Below the pieces are notes generated by a model. The model saw only the letters and a program-made list of their open reading frames with translations, had not been told where the DNA came from and did not search any database. Of a stretch of DNA of 64,000 bases, positions 50,998 through 60,792 are shown one piece after another; position 1 is the stretch's first letter; each line of letters starts with the position of its first letter. Origin of the DNA: Tangfeifania diversioriginum. Its GTDB lineage: Bacteria; Bacteroidota; Bacteroidia; Bacteroidales; Prolixibacteraceae. Location: assembly GCA_945873105.1 (NCBI GenBank), contig CAMCBW010000010.1, positions 1 to 64,000 on the forward strand, in the 5' to 3' direction. The translations under genes and the position numbers were made by a program.

Positions 50998-52206
50998 ATG
51001 CAGTTAATCGAAGTAAATGACAAGGCTTCCGTTACGGCTTTTCACCAACTTGCCCACCGGATCTACCGTGGAGACAAAAACTGGATTGCTCCATTGGAAG
51101 CCATGGCAGACAGTGCATTTGATCCGCAGAAGAATGCTTTTTTGAAACACGGGGAGGGGATCAGGTGGATCCTTCAGGATAGCGCCGGGGTGACTATTGG
51201 TCGGATTGGCGCTTTTATCAACTACAACAAAAGCCATACTTTCCGGCAGCCTACCGGAGGAGTGGGTTATTTTGAATGCATCGACGATCAACAGGCTGCC
51301 TTTTTACTGTTTGATAGTGCCAAGGCCTGGTTGGCAGAACGGGGCATGGAGGCCATGGATGGCCCTGTCAATTTTGGGGAGAACATGATCAACTGGGGTT
51401 TGCTGGTGGAGGGATTTATGCCCCAGGGATTTGGGATGCCCTACAACAAACCCTATTACCTTCAGTTGTTTGAGGCTTATGGATTTAAGGTTTATTTTGA
51501 GCAATATACCTATCACCTTGATCAAAAAGTGCCTTTCCCGGAGCGATTCTGGAAGATTGCCGAATGGGTAGCCAATAAACCCCACTTCAGGTTCGAGCAT
51601 GTCAGATTCAGCCAGATGGAGCGGCATCTCAAGGAATTTACCCACATCTACGAGGAGGCCTGGGCCAGTCACGACAACCACCAGGAGGTCGATCTGGACG
51701 ATATTCGCGGCATGATGAAGATTGCCAAACTCATCGCAGAGGAGGAGTTTATCTGGTTTGCCTATCACGATGAGGAGCCGGTACTCTTTTTTGGGATGAT
51801 TCCAGACTGGAACCAGTTGCTGGCCAAATTGAATGGCAAACTCAATGCCTGGAGTCTCCTGAAATTCTTCTGGTACCAGAAATTAAAAACCATTACCAGA
51901 ACACGTATTTTGGTGATGGGTGTGGTGCCCAAATTTCAGGGAGGAGGGCTTGAATCTGCAGTCTTCTGGCATTTGGACAAAGTAATGAAGCGAAAGTCCT
52001 GGATCACAGAGGTTGAGTTGTCATGGGTGGGGGATTTTAATCCCAAGATGGTGGCGATGTACAAGTCAGTGGGAGGAGTTCATGCCAAAACCCACTACAC
52101 CATGCGTTACCTTTTCGACCGGGAGGCCACTTTCGAACGCGCACCCATGCTGCAGAAAGAGGTGCGTCTGTTGCGGGAAGAGCGGGAAAAGAAAAACAAT
52201 GGATAG
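50998..52206 (+). CDS. GNAT-like acetyltransferase, conserved in Bacteroidota
   Basis: 403 residue-class protein from the ATG at 50998 (a TTG 21 bases earlier is open but unlikely). The N-terminal half (FHQLAHRIYRGDKNWIAPLE, GVTIGRIGAFINYNKSHT) and the C-terminal half (RTRILVMGVVPKFQGGGLES) look like two GNAT-type domains, the latter with the acetyl-CoA-binding Gln/Arg-x-x-Gly-x-Gly-like turn VPKFQGGG. Substrate unknown. Close spacing suggests co-transcription with the AlkD-like gene. Confidence 0.7.
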   Translation: MQLIEVNDKASVTAFHQLAHRIYRGDKNWIAPLEAMADSAFDPQKNAFLKHGEGIRWILQDSAGVTIGRIGAFINYNKSHTFRQPTGGVGYFECIDDQQAAFLLFDSAKAWLAERGMEAMDGPVNFGENMINWGLLVEGFMPQGFGMPYNKPYYLQLFEAYGFKVYFEQYTYHLDQKVPFPERFWKIAEWVANKPHFRFEHVRFSQMERHLKEFTHIYEEAWASHDNHQEVDLDDIRGMMKIAKLIAEEEFIWFAYHDEEPVLFFGMIPDWNQLLAKLNGKLNAWSLLKFFWYQKLKTITRTRILVMGVVPKFQGGGLESAVFWHLDKVMKRKSWITEVELSWVGDFNPKMVAMYKSVGGVHAKTHYTMRYLFDREATFERAPMLQKEVRLLREEREKKNNG

Positions 52207-52251
52207 TGCCATAACTTTTTATGAATCTGTTGCAGATTTATAAATTATCCT

Positions 52252-52259
52252 TATCTTTG
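52252..52259 (+). promoter_or_regulatory. rpmE2 -7 box
   Basis: TATCTTTG matches TAnnTTTG; GTTG at 52229-52232, 19 bases upstream, is a near -33 match. The leader to the ATG is 51 bases. Confidence 0.7.
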
Positions 52260-52310
52260 CAACCCGTAAATAAGGAAACTAGGAAAGATTTAAAGATATA
52301 ATCAATCATC

Positions 52311-52574
52311 ATGAAAAAGGGAATACATCCGGAAAGCTACAGGCTGGTTTGTTTTAAAGATATGTCGAACGAGCATACATTTATTACACGGTCTACAGCT
52401 GCATCAAAAGAGACCATTGAAATTGAAGGTGTTCAGTATCCATTGTTGAAGGTGGAAATTTCGAATACTTCACACCCTTTCTATACCGGTAAGATGAAAT
52501 TGGTCGATACTGCTGGACGTGTCGACAAGTTTATGACCCGCTATCAGAAGCACATGGACAAACGCAAAGTGTAA
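52311..52574 (+). CDS. rpmE2: Ribosomal protein L31 type B
   Basis: 87 residues. [19 protein letters not shown] and the C-terminal [20 protein letters not shown] are typical of type B L31, which lacks the four zinc cysteines of type A. It sits at the subunit interface of the 50S particle. It has its own promoter and a strong terminator. Confidence 0.96.
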   Translation: MKKGIHPESYRLVCFKDMSNEHTFITRSTAASKETIEIEGVQYPLLKVEISNTSHPFYTGKMKLVDTAGRVDKFMTRYQKHMDKRKV

Positions 52575-52592
52575 ATTTTTGTATTTGTGATG

Positions 52593-52632
52593 AGAGGCCC
52601 CGTATTCCCAAATACGGGGCCTCTTGGTTTTA
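52593..52632 (+). terminator. Rho-independent terminator of rpmE2
   Basis: Perfect 14-bp stem AGAGGCCCCGTATT/AATACGGGGCCTCT (52593-52606, 52611-52624), four-base loop, then TGGTTTTA. It is 18 bases after the stop. Confidence 0.9.
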
Positions 52633-52747
52633 AACATACTGGTAAGTTGTTTGTTGATCTATTGTTTTTGGCATGACTATTGACAATACAATACCTGTGT
52701 CAGCAGGGGTTGAAACCTCCGACAATTTGTCATAATATATTACAACC

Positions 52748-55204
52748 ATGAATAATTCAAAAAATAAAAATAGGGGCTCCTTTGTATTTTCGACGATGGA
52801 TGAAGATCAACAGGATTTTTACCCAATTATTGCAGATGGAGACGATGATGAACTTTTTTCTGCCAATGTGCCGGATGTACTGCCAATTTTGCCTCTGCGG
52901 AACGCAGTGCTTTTCCCTGGTGTTGTAATGCCAATCAGTGTAGGGCGGTCCAAATCGCTGAATCTGGTTCGGGAGGTCTATGGTGGCACCAAAATGGTAG
53001 GGACTGTGGCTCAACGGAATGGGCAGATCGAAGATCCTGTATTGTCTGATCTTTATCCGGTAGGGACGATGGCAGAAATATTGAAGATCCTGGAGATGCC
53101 TGACGGCACCACGACCGTTATTCTTCAGGGGAAGAAGCGGATATTGCTGGATAAAACCATCGACCATCCATCTTACCTGAAGGCAACGGTTCATCCGCTG
53201 CCGGAGGTCCTTTCAGACACCAAATCGCATGAATTCTTTGCCATCATTGAATCCCTCAAGGATTTTTCCTTAAAAATAGTCTCTTCCTCGGTAAACATTC
53301 CACAGGAGGCACAGTTTGCCGTCAAGAATATTGAGAACGTCACTTTTCTGGTCAACTTTATCTGCAACAACACGGATCTGAATACTGCTGAGAAGCAGGA
53401 TCTGCTGGAACGCAATGATATCAAGGATCGCAGCACCAAGCTTCTGTCGCTGCTGATGCGGGAGGTTCAGATGCTGGAGCTCAAGAAGGACATCCAGCAG
53501 AAGGTCAAAGTGGATTTGGACCAGCAGCAGCGTGAATATTTGCTGCATCAGCAAATCAAGACCATCCAGGATGAACTGGGTGGAAGTCCTGTTCAGCAGG
53601 AGTTGGAGGAGCTTAAAAAGCGGGCCACCCAGAAACTGTGGAGTGAAGATGTTCAAAAAATATTTGAGAAGGAGTTGGGGAAATTGTCCAGGATGAATCC
53701 TGCGGCAGGGGAATATTCTGTTCAGATCGGATATCTTGATACGTTGCTGGATCTTCCATGGAATGTTTATACAGAGGATAATTTTGATTTGGATCACGCG
53801 GAGAGGGTGCTTAATGAGGATCATTTCGGTTTGGACAATGTCAAGGAGCGTATCCTTGAACACCTGGCAGTACTGAAGTTAAAGGGGGACATGAAATCCC
53901 CGATTATTTGCCTGTACGGGCCTCCCGGTGTTGGGAAAACCTCCCTGGGTAAATCCGTTGCAAGCGCCCTTGGTCGCAAATACATTCGGATGAGCCTTGG
54001 AGGATTGCACGATGAATCTGAGATCAGGGGTCACCGTAAAACCTACATTGGGGCTATGCCGGGGCGCATTGTCCAGAACCTGATCAAGGCTGGATCCTCC
54101 AATCCGGTATTTATCCTGGATGAGATTGACAAGGTATCCAAGGATTTTCACGGGGATCCGGCATCTGCACTTTTGGAAGTGTTGGATCCGGAGCAAAATA
54201 TAGAGTTCCATGACAACTACCTGGATGTAGATTTTGATCTCTCAAGGGTGCTGTTTATTGCAACTGCCAACACCATATCCACCATTCATCCGGCCCTCAG
54301 GGATCGTATGGAGCTGATTGATGTGAGCGGTTATCTGATGGAAGAGAAACAGGAGATTGCCAAACGCCATCTGGTGAAGCGCCAGCTGGAGAATCATGGG
54401 ATGGACAAAAAGAGTGTGATCTTCTCCAAGGATATCTTGGTGCGGATCATTGAGAATTATACCCGTGAGTCTGGTGTGCGTGAGTTGGACAAAATGCTTG
54501 CCAAAGTGATCCGCAGGGTAGCCCGGAAGGTTGTTTCCGGTGCTGATTACAACAAAAAACTGACCGAAGAGGATCTGCGCGGATATCTTGGGGTTCCAAA
54601 ATATACCAAGGATAATTACGAGGGGAACGAATATGCTGGGGTAGTCACTGGTCTGGCCTGGACTTCGGTAGGAGGTGAGATCCTTTATGTGGAGACCAGT
54701 CTCAGCGCAGGGAAGGGCAAATTCAGCATAACCGGCAATCTTGGTGAGGTGATGAAGGAGTCGGCCACGATTGCCCTGGAATACCTCAAATCTCACGCCT
54801 CCTCCCTGGGGTTGAAGCCTGAGCTTTTTGACAAATGGGATGTCCATATACATGTTCCGGAGGGAGCCATACCCAAAGATGGTCCCTCTGCCGGCATTAC
54901 CATGGCTACAGCTTTGGCCTCAGCCTACACCCAACGCAAGGTTAAAAAGCATTTGGCCATGACCGGTGAGATCACCCTTCGGGGGAAAGTTCTTCCGGTA
55001 GGTGGAATCAAGGAGAAGATCCTTGCTGCCAAGCGGGCAGGAATCAAGGAGATCATTTTATCTGAACAAAACAGGAAGAACCTTGAAGAGATCAATGAGA
55101 TCTACCTGAAGGGACTGAATTTCCATTTTGTACGGAATGTTGGGGATGTATTTGAAATTGCCTTGTTGAAGGAGAAGGTTGACAAACCATTGCTGGTAGG
55201 CTGA
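52748..55204 (+). CDS. lon: ATP-dependent protease Lon
   Basis: 818 residues. N-terminal substrate domain ([20 protein letters not shown]), AAA+ module with Walker [14 protein letters not shown] and Walker [13 protein letters not shown], then the Ser-Lys protease: Ser in [14 protein letters not shown] (about 713) and Lys in [15 protein letters not shown] (about 755). It degrades misfolded and regulatory proteins in the cytoplasm. The 115-bp gap after the L31 terminator must hold its promoter; no clear TAnnTTTG or heat-shock element was recognised. Confidence 0.97.
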   Translation: MNNSKNKNRGSFVFSTMDEDQQDFYPIIADGDDDELFSANVPDVLPILPLRNAVLFPGVVMPISVGRSKSLNLVREVYGGTKMVGTVAQRNGQIEDPVLSDLYPVGTMAEILKILEMPDGTTTVILQGKKRILLDKTIDHPSYLKATVHPLPEVLSDTKSHEFFAIIESLKDFSLKIVSSSVNIPQEAQFAVKNIENVTFLVNFICNNTDLNTAEKQDLLERNDIKDRSTKLLSLLMREVQMLELKKDIQQKVKVDLDQQQREYLLHQQIKTIQDELGGSPVQQELEELKKRATQKLWSEDVQKIFEKELGKLSRMNPAAGEYSVQIGYLDTLLDLPWNVYTEDNFDLDHAERVLNEDHFGLDNVKERILEHLAVLKLKGDMKSPIICLYGPPGVGKTSLGKSVASALGRKYIRMSLGGLHDESEIRGHRKTYIGAMPGRIVQNLIKAGSSNPVFILDEIDKVSKDFHGDPASALLEVLDPEQNIEFHDNYLDVDFDLSRVLFIATANTISTIHPALRDRMELIDVSGYLMEEKQEIAKRHLVKRQLENHGMDKKSVIFSKDILVRIIENYTRESGVRELDKMLAKVIRRVARKVVSGADYNKKLTEEDLRGYLGVPKYTKDNYEGNEYAGVVTGLAWTSVGGEILYVETSLSAGKGKFSITGNLGEVMKESATIALEYLKSHASSLGLKPELFDKWDVHIHVPEGAIPKDGPSAGITMATALASAYTQRKVKKHLAMTGEITLRGKVLPVGGIKEKILAAKRAGIKEIILSEQNRKNLEEINEIYLKGLNFHFVRNVGDVFEIALLKEKVDKPLLVG

Positions 55205-55333
55205 TCTTGCCCGGTGGCTGGTTTCAATGTAACTTTCCTTCCATTCTGCCGTAGGATATTCCGTACTGAGAGATTGGTAATTGGTATATTTGATGGCTTT
55301 TCTTCATTCGATAATTAAACTATTAGGAAGCAT

Positions 55334-56470
55334 ATGGGTACCAAATTTGCACCTGCTGCAAGGGCGACTGTCGAGGAGGTTCTGTTGAGCAAATCAAAAT
55401 TGGATCGCTTTCCCTTCATCAACGACATCTTTTGTTCCCTCTCTTATATTTTCTGCATCTTCAATGAACAGCGACAGATCGTATTTGTAAATGATGTGTT
55501 GATGAAGAGTCTGGGTGTAGATAATGTGGATCAGGTGTTAGGGAAAAGATTCGGAGAGGCTTTCGAATGCATTCATGCCAACGATGAAGTTAGTGGTTGT
55601 GGTACCTCCGAGCATTGCAGGTATTGTGGGGCCATTCATGCCATTGTCCAAAGTAAAAGGACCATGGAGAAAACCAAGGAGGAGTGCCGGATTAAGCGGA
55701 TCGTGAATGGGAAGGAGGCCTCCCTGGAGCTTGAAGTCACCTCCACCCCATTTGTCGTTGAAGGAGATTTTTATACCATTTTTTCTGTTATTGACATTAC
55801 TGACAAGAAAAGGAGGGGGCTCATTGAAAAGATCTTTTTCCATGATATTTTGAATACTGCAGGGAGTCTGGGAAATATTTTTGAACTGATGAATGAAGTT
55901 TCTCAAAATGAGAAGGAGGAGTTGCTGGAGATTGCCTCTTCCTTAAGCAAACAGATCCTTGATGAGATCACCTCCCAGCGATTGCTTTTGCAGGCTGAAA
56001 ATGCATCGCTGGTGGTAAACAACCTGAAGATTAACGCCATTGAGTTTCTGGAAGTGGTGGTGAAAGATCTCAGGTTTCATGAAGTTGCTGTTGGGAAAGG
56101 GATTGATTTGGATAAAATGTCGGATCATCTCTCCTTCATCAGTGATCCCGTCATTCTCAGGAAGATACTCAACAACATGGTGAAGAATGCACTTGAGGCG
56201 AGTGAATCTGGGGAGAAGATCCTCCTAAAGGCACAAAAACTTGGGGATAAGGTACGTATTTCTGTCCACAACAACTCTTTCATGCCTCCGGAGGTCGAAA
56301 TGCAGGTTTTCATGCGTTCCTTCTCTACCAAAGGAGTCCAGCGCGGATTGGGAACCTACAGTATGAAAGTTTTTGGTGAGCAGTGCCTTGGCGGAAAGGT
56401 GAATTTTACCACCCATCCCGAGAGAGGCACCACTTTTTACATTGATCTGGGCAATGTTGTGGAAGATTAA
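55334..56470 (+). CDS. PAS-domain sensor histidine kinase with Cys cluster
   Basis: 378 residues, cytoplasmic (no membrane helices). A PAS domain (about 30-155) contains four cysteines at 79, 89, 95 and 98 (ECIHANDE, GCGTSEHCRYCGA), a spacing suited to a metal or redox centre. The kinase H-box is FFHDILNTAGS (His170), then HATPase with N-box LNNMVKNALEAS and RGLGTYSMK. The gene converges on the glycosyltransferase gene, and the two stop codons overlap by three bases. The lone receiver at 59349-59726 is a possible partner, which is inference. Confidence 0.88.
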   Translation: MGTKFAPAARATVEEVLLSKSKLDRFPFINDIFCSLSYIFCIFNEQRQIVFVNDVLMKSLGVDNVDQVLGKRFGEAFECIHANDEVSGCGTSEHCRYCGAIHAIVQSKRTMEKTKEECRIKRIVNGKEASLELEVTSTPFVVEGDFYTIFSVIDITDKKRRGLIEKIFFHDILNTAGSLGNIFELMNEVSQNEKEELLEIASSLSKQILDEITSQRLLLQAENASLVVNNLKINAIEFLEVVVKDLRFHEVAVGKGIDLDKMSDHLSFISDPVILRKILNNMVKNALEASESGEKILLKAQKLGDKVRISVHNNSFMPPEVEMQVFMRSFSTKGVQRGLGTYSMKVFGEQCLGGKVNFTTHPERGTTFYIDLGNVVED

Positions 56471-57912
56471 GGTTTGGCCACACGCTTTGATGCCTCATCT
56501 CCTGAGAATCCCACTCTTGTCATCTTACCCCATGCTTTCTTTTTATTCACAAAGAAGTCCCAGTTCCCTTTGAGCGCCCACCAGGCGACCATCGGATGGT
56601 AGATGAATGGCTCAACCCAGCTCGTTACGAGTAATTTTAGCAGCATTTTCCTTTTCGTATACCGGTGAAACACCAAATGATCGAATAAGATGGCATAGGT
56701 AGAGAAGAGTACCGCGAAAAGGTATACAAAAAATAGCATGATGCTGAAGAAGGGCCAGTTTGGATATCCAAAAATGGCAATGATAACAAAGTAAAGTATC
56801 CCCAGTATTTCAACAATGGGAGCAAGCCACTCAAAAAATACCCAATATGGATAGGAGAGCATGCCCATCACGCCAAATTTTGGATTGAAGAAAACATCCT
56901 TGTGAAGGAAAATAGTGTCGATGGTACCGCGTGTCCAGCGGTTTCGCTGGCTTCCGAGTATCCGAAGGCTCGAGGGTGCCTCCGTCCAGCAGAGTGGCTC
57001 CGGGATGTAGACAACCTTGTATTTTTCCTTCCGGTTGGCCATGTATTTCCTCATCCTGACCACGATTTCCATATCTTCCCCAACGGTTTTTGGATAGTAT
57101 CCACCACATCCGATGGCGATCTCCTTGTCAAAAAGTCCCAGGGCGCCCGAAATCAGCAACAATCCGTCAAGCCGGCTCCAGGCTAACCGTCCAAGAAGAA
57201 AGGCCCGGTTGTATTCGATCACCTGGCACCGGGGTAGGAATTTATCCGGCACATTGATTTCAATGAGCTGCCCATCCTTAATTTTGCAGGAATTGGCAAT
57301 TCTTATCACTCCCCCAGTTGCAATTACCCTCTCGTCAGTTGCGGAGAGAAAAGGAAGCACCAATTTTTGAAGGGCGTAGGGGTCGATAATTGAATCTACA
57401 TCAATGGCTATAAAATAGTTGCCCTTGGCAATGTTTATTCCGGCATTCAAGGCGTCGGCTTTCCCACCATTGATTTTATTGATAATTGTAAGGTTGTTGA
57501 AAGCCTTTTTCTTCGATTTGTAAATATCCACGATCTCATTGCATTGGATCTGGTAGTCGACTACATAGGGGACTTTTTCGAGGTCGTAGGCCTCTATCGT
57601 TTTGGCAAGGGTATCATCTTTGCTTCCGTCATTCACAATGATGATTTCGAAATTTGGGTAGTAGAGAGACAACAATGCCCGGATGTTCTCTACGATGGTC
57701 ATCGATTCGTTGTAGGCCGGGGCAATGATGGATACCAAGGGGGCAAAAGGGGAGGAGATGATGGAATCGTAATTGGTGATTTTCTCTGAATGATAAAACC
57801 GCAGCAGCTCTTTGGCCGAGAAGATGGAAAGGATAAGGTAAACTGAAAATAGCGCGATGGCATAGATCAGAATGATCGCTTCCGTAAAATTGGCGAGAAA
57901 ATGAAATATCAT
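56467..57912 (-). CDS. Processive family-2 glycosyltransferase (PgaC/BcsA-like)
   Basis: 481 residues. N-terminal membrane helix (about 10-33), GT-A catalytic domain with VSIIAPAYNES, VNDGSKDDT, AIDVDSIID, GEDMEIVVRM and QRNRWTRGT (the QxxRW motif of processive synthases), then three to four C-terminal helices. It should polymerise and extrude a beta-linked polysaccharide, as PgaC does for poly-GlcNAc. It follows the HEAT-repeat gene by 3 bp and the receiver gene precedes both, so synthesis is probably regulated by them. No deacetylase or export porin is in the window. Confidence 0.9.
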   Translation of the reverse strand: MIFHFLANFTEAIILIYAIALFSVYLILSIFSAKELLRFYHSEKITNYDSIISSPFAPLVSIIAPAYNESMTIVENIRALLSLYYPNFEIIIVNDGSKDDTLAKTIEAYDLEKVPYVVDYQIQCNEIVDIYKSKKKAFNNLTIINKINGGKADALNAGINIAKGNYFIAIDVDSIIDPYALQKLVLPFLSATDERVIATGGVIRIANSCKIKDGQLIEINVPDKFLPRCQVIEYNRAFLLGRLAWSRLDGLLLISGALGLFDKEIAIGCGGYYPKTVGEDMEIVVRMRKYMANRKEKYKVVYIPEPLCWTEAPSSLRILGSQRNRWTRGTIDTIFLHKDVFFNPKFGVMGMLSYPYWVFFEWLAPIVEILGILYFVIIAIFGYPNWPFFSIMLFFVYLFAVLFSTYAILFDHLVFHRYTKRKMLLKLLVTSWVEPFIYHPMVAWWALKGNWDFFVNKKKAWGKMTRVGFSGDEASKRVAKP

Positions 57913-57915
57913 GGT

Positions 57916-59316
57916 TTAATTTCTTGGATCTTTGATATGGTCGATGAAGGGAGTGAGTTCGAAATCCATGGAGTGGTTAACCTCCTCCAGGTGGACTCTT
58001 CCGCTCTCGCTCATATGGTACAAGGTCCTGCAAGCCTCCAGCCGAATGGGGATGACGCCGATTCGAAGGATCTCTTCCAGGAACTGAAGGTCTGTTTCGT
58101 CTCCCAAAGTTGAGAACGCTTTAAGAATAGCTACTTTATTTTTAGTGGTTTCTTCTTTGAAGATATCTTTTAATTCTGGTTTGCTCTCAAATAGTTGCAG
58201 GTTTCCGCATGCGTTGATCGCCAGTTTCCGGGTGGCTTCATCCCGGTGGCGCAATTGCCGGATGACCACTGCCGAATTTTCATGCTGCTGAAAAAGATCC
58301 ATCATCAGGAGGCAAAAGTTCACCACATTGATATGGCTGGAATTGATCCATCTGTCAAATGAGGGAACGGGTAGTTCATGGATCTTGATGTAATAGTAAA
58401 TATTGAGCTGGGCCCATTGTGAAAAGGGTTTTTCAAGAAAGCCAAGAAAGCCAAACGGATCTTCCTTGTTGACATAGGGATAGCAGATTTGAGCTTCCGA
58501 ACGAACGATGTCATTCGGGTCGTTTAGCCTGGGAATGATCATTTCTGTTGCATGAATGGGATGCATGTTGGTTAATTCCCTGATCCCTTTTACCTGCTCA
58601 TAACTGGAGATCGCAAAGGTTTTGTTGTAGGACAATCTCCCCAAATCCATTGTCTGGTATAACTCAATAATCTGCCTGTCCGCTTCACCCCTAAAGCTTT
58701 TCTGAAAATCCATCATCACATCAATCAGCAGGTTGTAGTTTTTTTTCTGTTTGGGGTTCGTCAATTGCTGGACAGCTTGACGGGTATCAATGACTTGTAA
58801 CAGAAGATCTGTCAGGATGATTTCATAGCGTGCACGAATCTTGATCCTTATGCTTTTTCGGAGATTCATGATTCTATTGGTAATAAACAGGATGCCTATT
58901 ACGATGAAGACGTTCAGGGCAAACAAGATGATAAAAGTCAAGATGTAGAAGATAACCGGGAAACGGAATGCATGGTCAACCACCATCATGTAAGACTCCT
59001 TCAGGTCTTTTGGCAGATATTCCCGAAAGGAGATCAGTTTCGCGCGTAGATTCCTGTTGTTAAAACCGGACAGTATTCTTTGCGATCCATTGTTACTGGC
59101 GGTCCGGTTTTCTTTGATTTCAATACGATAAAACGAATTTTCCTCCTGCTGTTTGCTAAGCGTGATCGGCTCTTTTTTCTGAACCAACTGGGAGTCGGGC
59201 GATGTACCTGAGGCTGTTACCGGGGTATCTGCCACGCTTGCCCGCACGCTGGAAAATCCTGGTTGAATTAGGAATAGAGCCAGCACCAGCAACATCGTCA
59301 GGTATTTTAGCTTCAT
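57916..59316 (-). CDS. HEAT-repeat membrane protein of the polysaccharide module
   Basis: 466 residues. Signal peptide (MKLKYLTMLLVLALFLIQPG), a periplasmic Ser/Thr-rich segment to about 110, one membrane helix (FPVIFYILTFIILFALNVFI), then a cytoplasmic helical region with HEAT-like repeats (IPRLNDPNDIVRSEAQICYP, RQLRHRDEATRKLAINACGN). HEAT repeats are protein-binding scaffolds. Encoded between the receiver and the glycosyltransferase, it is a good candidate to link the phosphorylated receiver to the synthase. I do not know a tested homologue. Confidence 0.82.
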   Translation of the reverse strand: MKLKYLTMLLVLALFLIQPGFSSVRASVADTPVTASGTSPDSQLVQKKEPITLSKQQEENSFYRIEIKENRTASNNGSQRILSGFNNRNLRAKLISFREYLPKDLKESYMMVVDHAFRFPVIFYILTFIILFALNVFIVIGILFITNRIMNLRKSIRIKIRARYEIILTDLLLQVIDTRQAVQQLTNPKQKKNYNLLIDVMMDFQKSFRGEADRQIIELYQTMDLGRLSYNKTFAISSYEQVKGIRELTNMHPIHATEMIIPRLNDPNDIVRSEAQICYPYVNKEDPFGFLGFLEKPFSQWAQLNIYYYIKIHELPVPSFDRWINSSHINVVNFCLLMMDLFQQHENSAVVIRQLRHRDEATRKLAINACGNLQLFESKPELKDIFKEETTKNKVAILKAFSTLGDETDLQFLEEILRIGVIPIRLEACRTLYHMSESGRVHLEEVNHSMDFELTPFIDHIKDPRN

Positions 59317-59348
59317 CTGCAGTTTCGTTTCTGTCGTGTTTTATTCCA

Positions 59349-59726
59349 TCATGATCTTTTTGAGACCAGTATCTTCTTTACCCGAATGGAGAGTTCTCCC
59401 AGGCTAAACGGTTTGATCATGTAATCATCTGCCCCCATTTCAAAAGCCTTCAACACGGTCTCTTCTGCCCCTGCTGCTGAGAGAACAAGAATCGGCAGGT
59501 CGGATTTCATTTCTGAACGAACAATGGATATTATTTCATGTCCACTGACAAAGGGCATAAACAGGTCGGTGATGAGCAGGTCATAACTCCCGCTTTTTAA
59601 GTATTGGAGGCACTCCATACCATCGTTGGCCTTGACAACCTCATATCCCTCTTTCTGCAGTTTGAAAACCACTGTGTCGAGGATTAGCTTGTTGTCTTCC
59701 GCTACGAGAATTCTTTTTATCGTCAT
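59349..59726 (-). CDS. Stand-alone response regulator receiver
   Basis: 125 residues, a receiver domain only. Acidic pair Glu10-Asp11, phospho-acceptor Asp54 (LITDLFMP), switch Ser83 and Lys105 (MIKPF) are all present. With no output domain it must act by protein contact, most simply on the HEAT protein encoded 32 bp downstream or on the glycosyltransferase. The kinase is unknown; the PAS kinase at 55334 is nearest. Confidence 0.93.
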   Translation of the reverse strand: MTIKRILVAEDNKLILDTVVFKLQKEGYEVVKANDGMECLQYLKSGSYDLLITDLFMPFVSGHEIISIVRSEMKSDLPILVLSAAGAEETVLKAFEMGADDYMIKPFSLGELSIRVKKILVSKRS

Positions 59727-60005
59727 AATTGATCAATTGGGATCGTTAGGAGGCTCTAAATTTAATCATAAAAAATCATTGTTTGGAGGGATCTCCCTTG
59801 AATATACCTCCCTAAATTGGAAGACATTTGTTCCAAAAGCCACAATTATTCTACTTATAACCAATAGATCCTGCTTTTTGTTCTGGATGCAAGCCGATAA
59901 TTGTCCCCTTCTGGTGGTGGAATGGACCAATGTAGTCTATTGGTGAGGTGCATGTCTAAATGCAAAGCGAATTCCGGGAATCCTGATTTTTTGCATTGAA
60001 TCAAC

Positions 60006-60013
60006 TATATTTG
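60006..60013 (+). promoter_or_regulatory. Rhomboid gene -7 box
   Basis: TATATTTG matches the consensus and supports the ATG at 60050 over an upstream TTG at 59996. The remaining part of 59727-60005 shows only a weak GGAGGGA/ACCTCCCT inverted repeat near 59788-59815. Confidence 0.65.
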
Positions 60014-60049
60014 GACGAATATCAACCCCGAAGGTCAACTCACAGCAAG

Positions 60050-60745
60050 ATGTCACTTCTTTCCCGTTATTATCCCGGTAATTATTCTGAGGAGCAATAT
60101 CAAACAGACAAGCATGTTGGTACCTATGCGCTCTTCGTTTCACTGGTATTTGTGGTGATCCTTTGGTTGATTAAACTGGTGGAATATGAGTTTTCCTTCA
60201 ATTTTGCATTCAGGGGGATTCTTCCCAGGGACCAAAAGGGATTGCAGGGCATTCTCTTTTCGCCATTGGTCCATGGGGATTTCGCCCACTTGATGGCCAA
60301 TACTTTTCCATTAGTGGTACTTATTTTTTCGCTGTTCTTTTTCTACCGGAAATCTCCCTATCTTATATTTCTGCTGATTTATCTGTTTTCGGGCATATTT
60401 GTCTGGTTGGGTGGACGTGAGGCATTGCACATTGGTGCCAGCGGGCTTATTTACGGTCTGGCTGCATTTCTTTTCCTGAGTGGTGTCCTAAGTCATAACA
60501 TCCGGTTGCTGACGATCTCCCTGGTCGTTGCCTTTTTTTATGGGGGGCTATTTTGGGGGATCTTCCCGATTAAGCCTGAAATTTCGTGGGAATCCCATCT
60601 TTGGGGTGGGATCTCCGGTTTTTGCCTGGCCTTTTTCTTTCGGCATCAGGCACCGTCGCTCCCGGTGGAGCAGGAATGGGATGGGGAGGATGATCCGGAT
60701 GATTTGGAATGGAAGAAGGAGCAAGAAGAAATGGAGGAGACTTAA
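60050..60745 (+). CDS. Rhomboid-family intramembrane serine protease
   Basis: 231 residues with six or so membrane helices. The catalytic Ser is in IGASGLIYG and the His in ESHLWGGISG; VHGDFAHLMANTFPL is the family loop before helix 2. It cleaves membrane proteins within the bilayer. The cytoplasmic tail is strongly acidic (EWDGEDDPDDLEW). The stop codon TAA is the first base triplet of the palindrome that follows, and tex starts 48 bases later. Confidence 0.92.
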   Translation: MSLLSRYYPGNYSEEQYQTDKHVGTYALFVSLVFVVILWLIKLVEYEFSFNFAFRGILPRDQKGLQGILFSPLVHGDFAHLMANTFPLVVLIFSLFFFYRKSPYLIFLLIYLFSGIFVWLGGREALHIGASGLIYGLAAFLFLSGVLSHNIRLLTISLVVAFFYGGLFWGIFPIKPEISWESHLWGGISGFCLAFFFRHQAPSLPVEQEWDGEDDPDDLEWKKEQEEMEET

Positions 60746-60777
60746 ACCTTTCAGGTTTTCAAAACCTGAAAGGTTTA
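60743..60777. repeat. 17-bp perfect inverted repeat starting on the rhomboid stop codon
   Basis: TAAACCTTTCAGGTTTT, one central C, then its exact reverse complement. It begins with the TAA stop and ends just before the tex -7 box. It can act as a terminator and is made of the AACCTGAAAGGTT word, itself palindromic. Confidence 0.9.
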
Positions 60778-60779
60778 TT

Positions 60780-60787
60780 TACCTTTG
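60780..60787 (+). promoter_or_regulatory. tex -7 box
   Basis: TACCTTTG; TTTC at 60757-60760, 19 bases upstream, is a near -33 element and lies inside the palindrome. Only five bases separate the box from the ATG at 60793, so the mRNA would be leaderless or nearly so. Confidence 0.65.
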
Positions 60788-60792
60788 CTTTC

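Noticed and set aside
52633-52747. Heat-shock promoter of lon
   Set aside because: No convincing sigma-32-like or CIRCE element; only AT-rich sequence with short inverted words.
60709-60792. Longer start of tex inside the rhomboid gene
   Set aside because: The 28 extra residues are unlike Tex and run through the palindrome and the -7 box.
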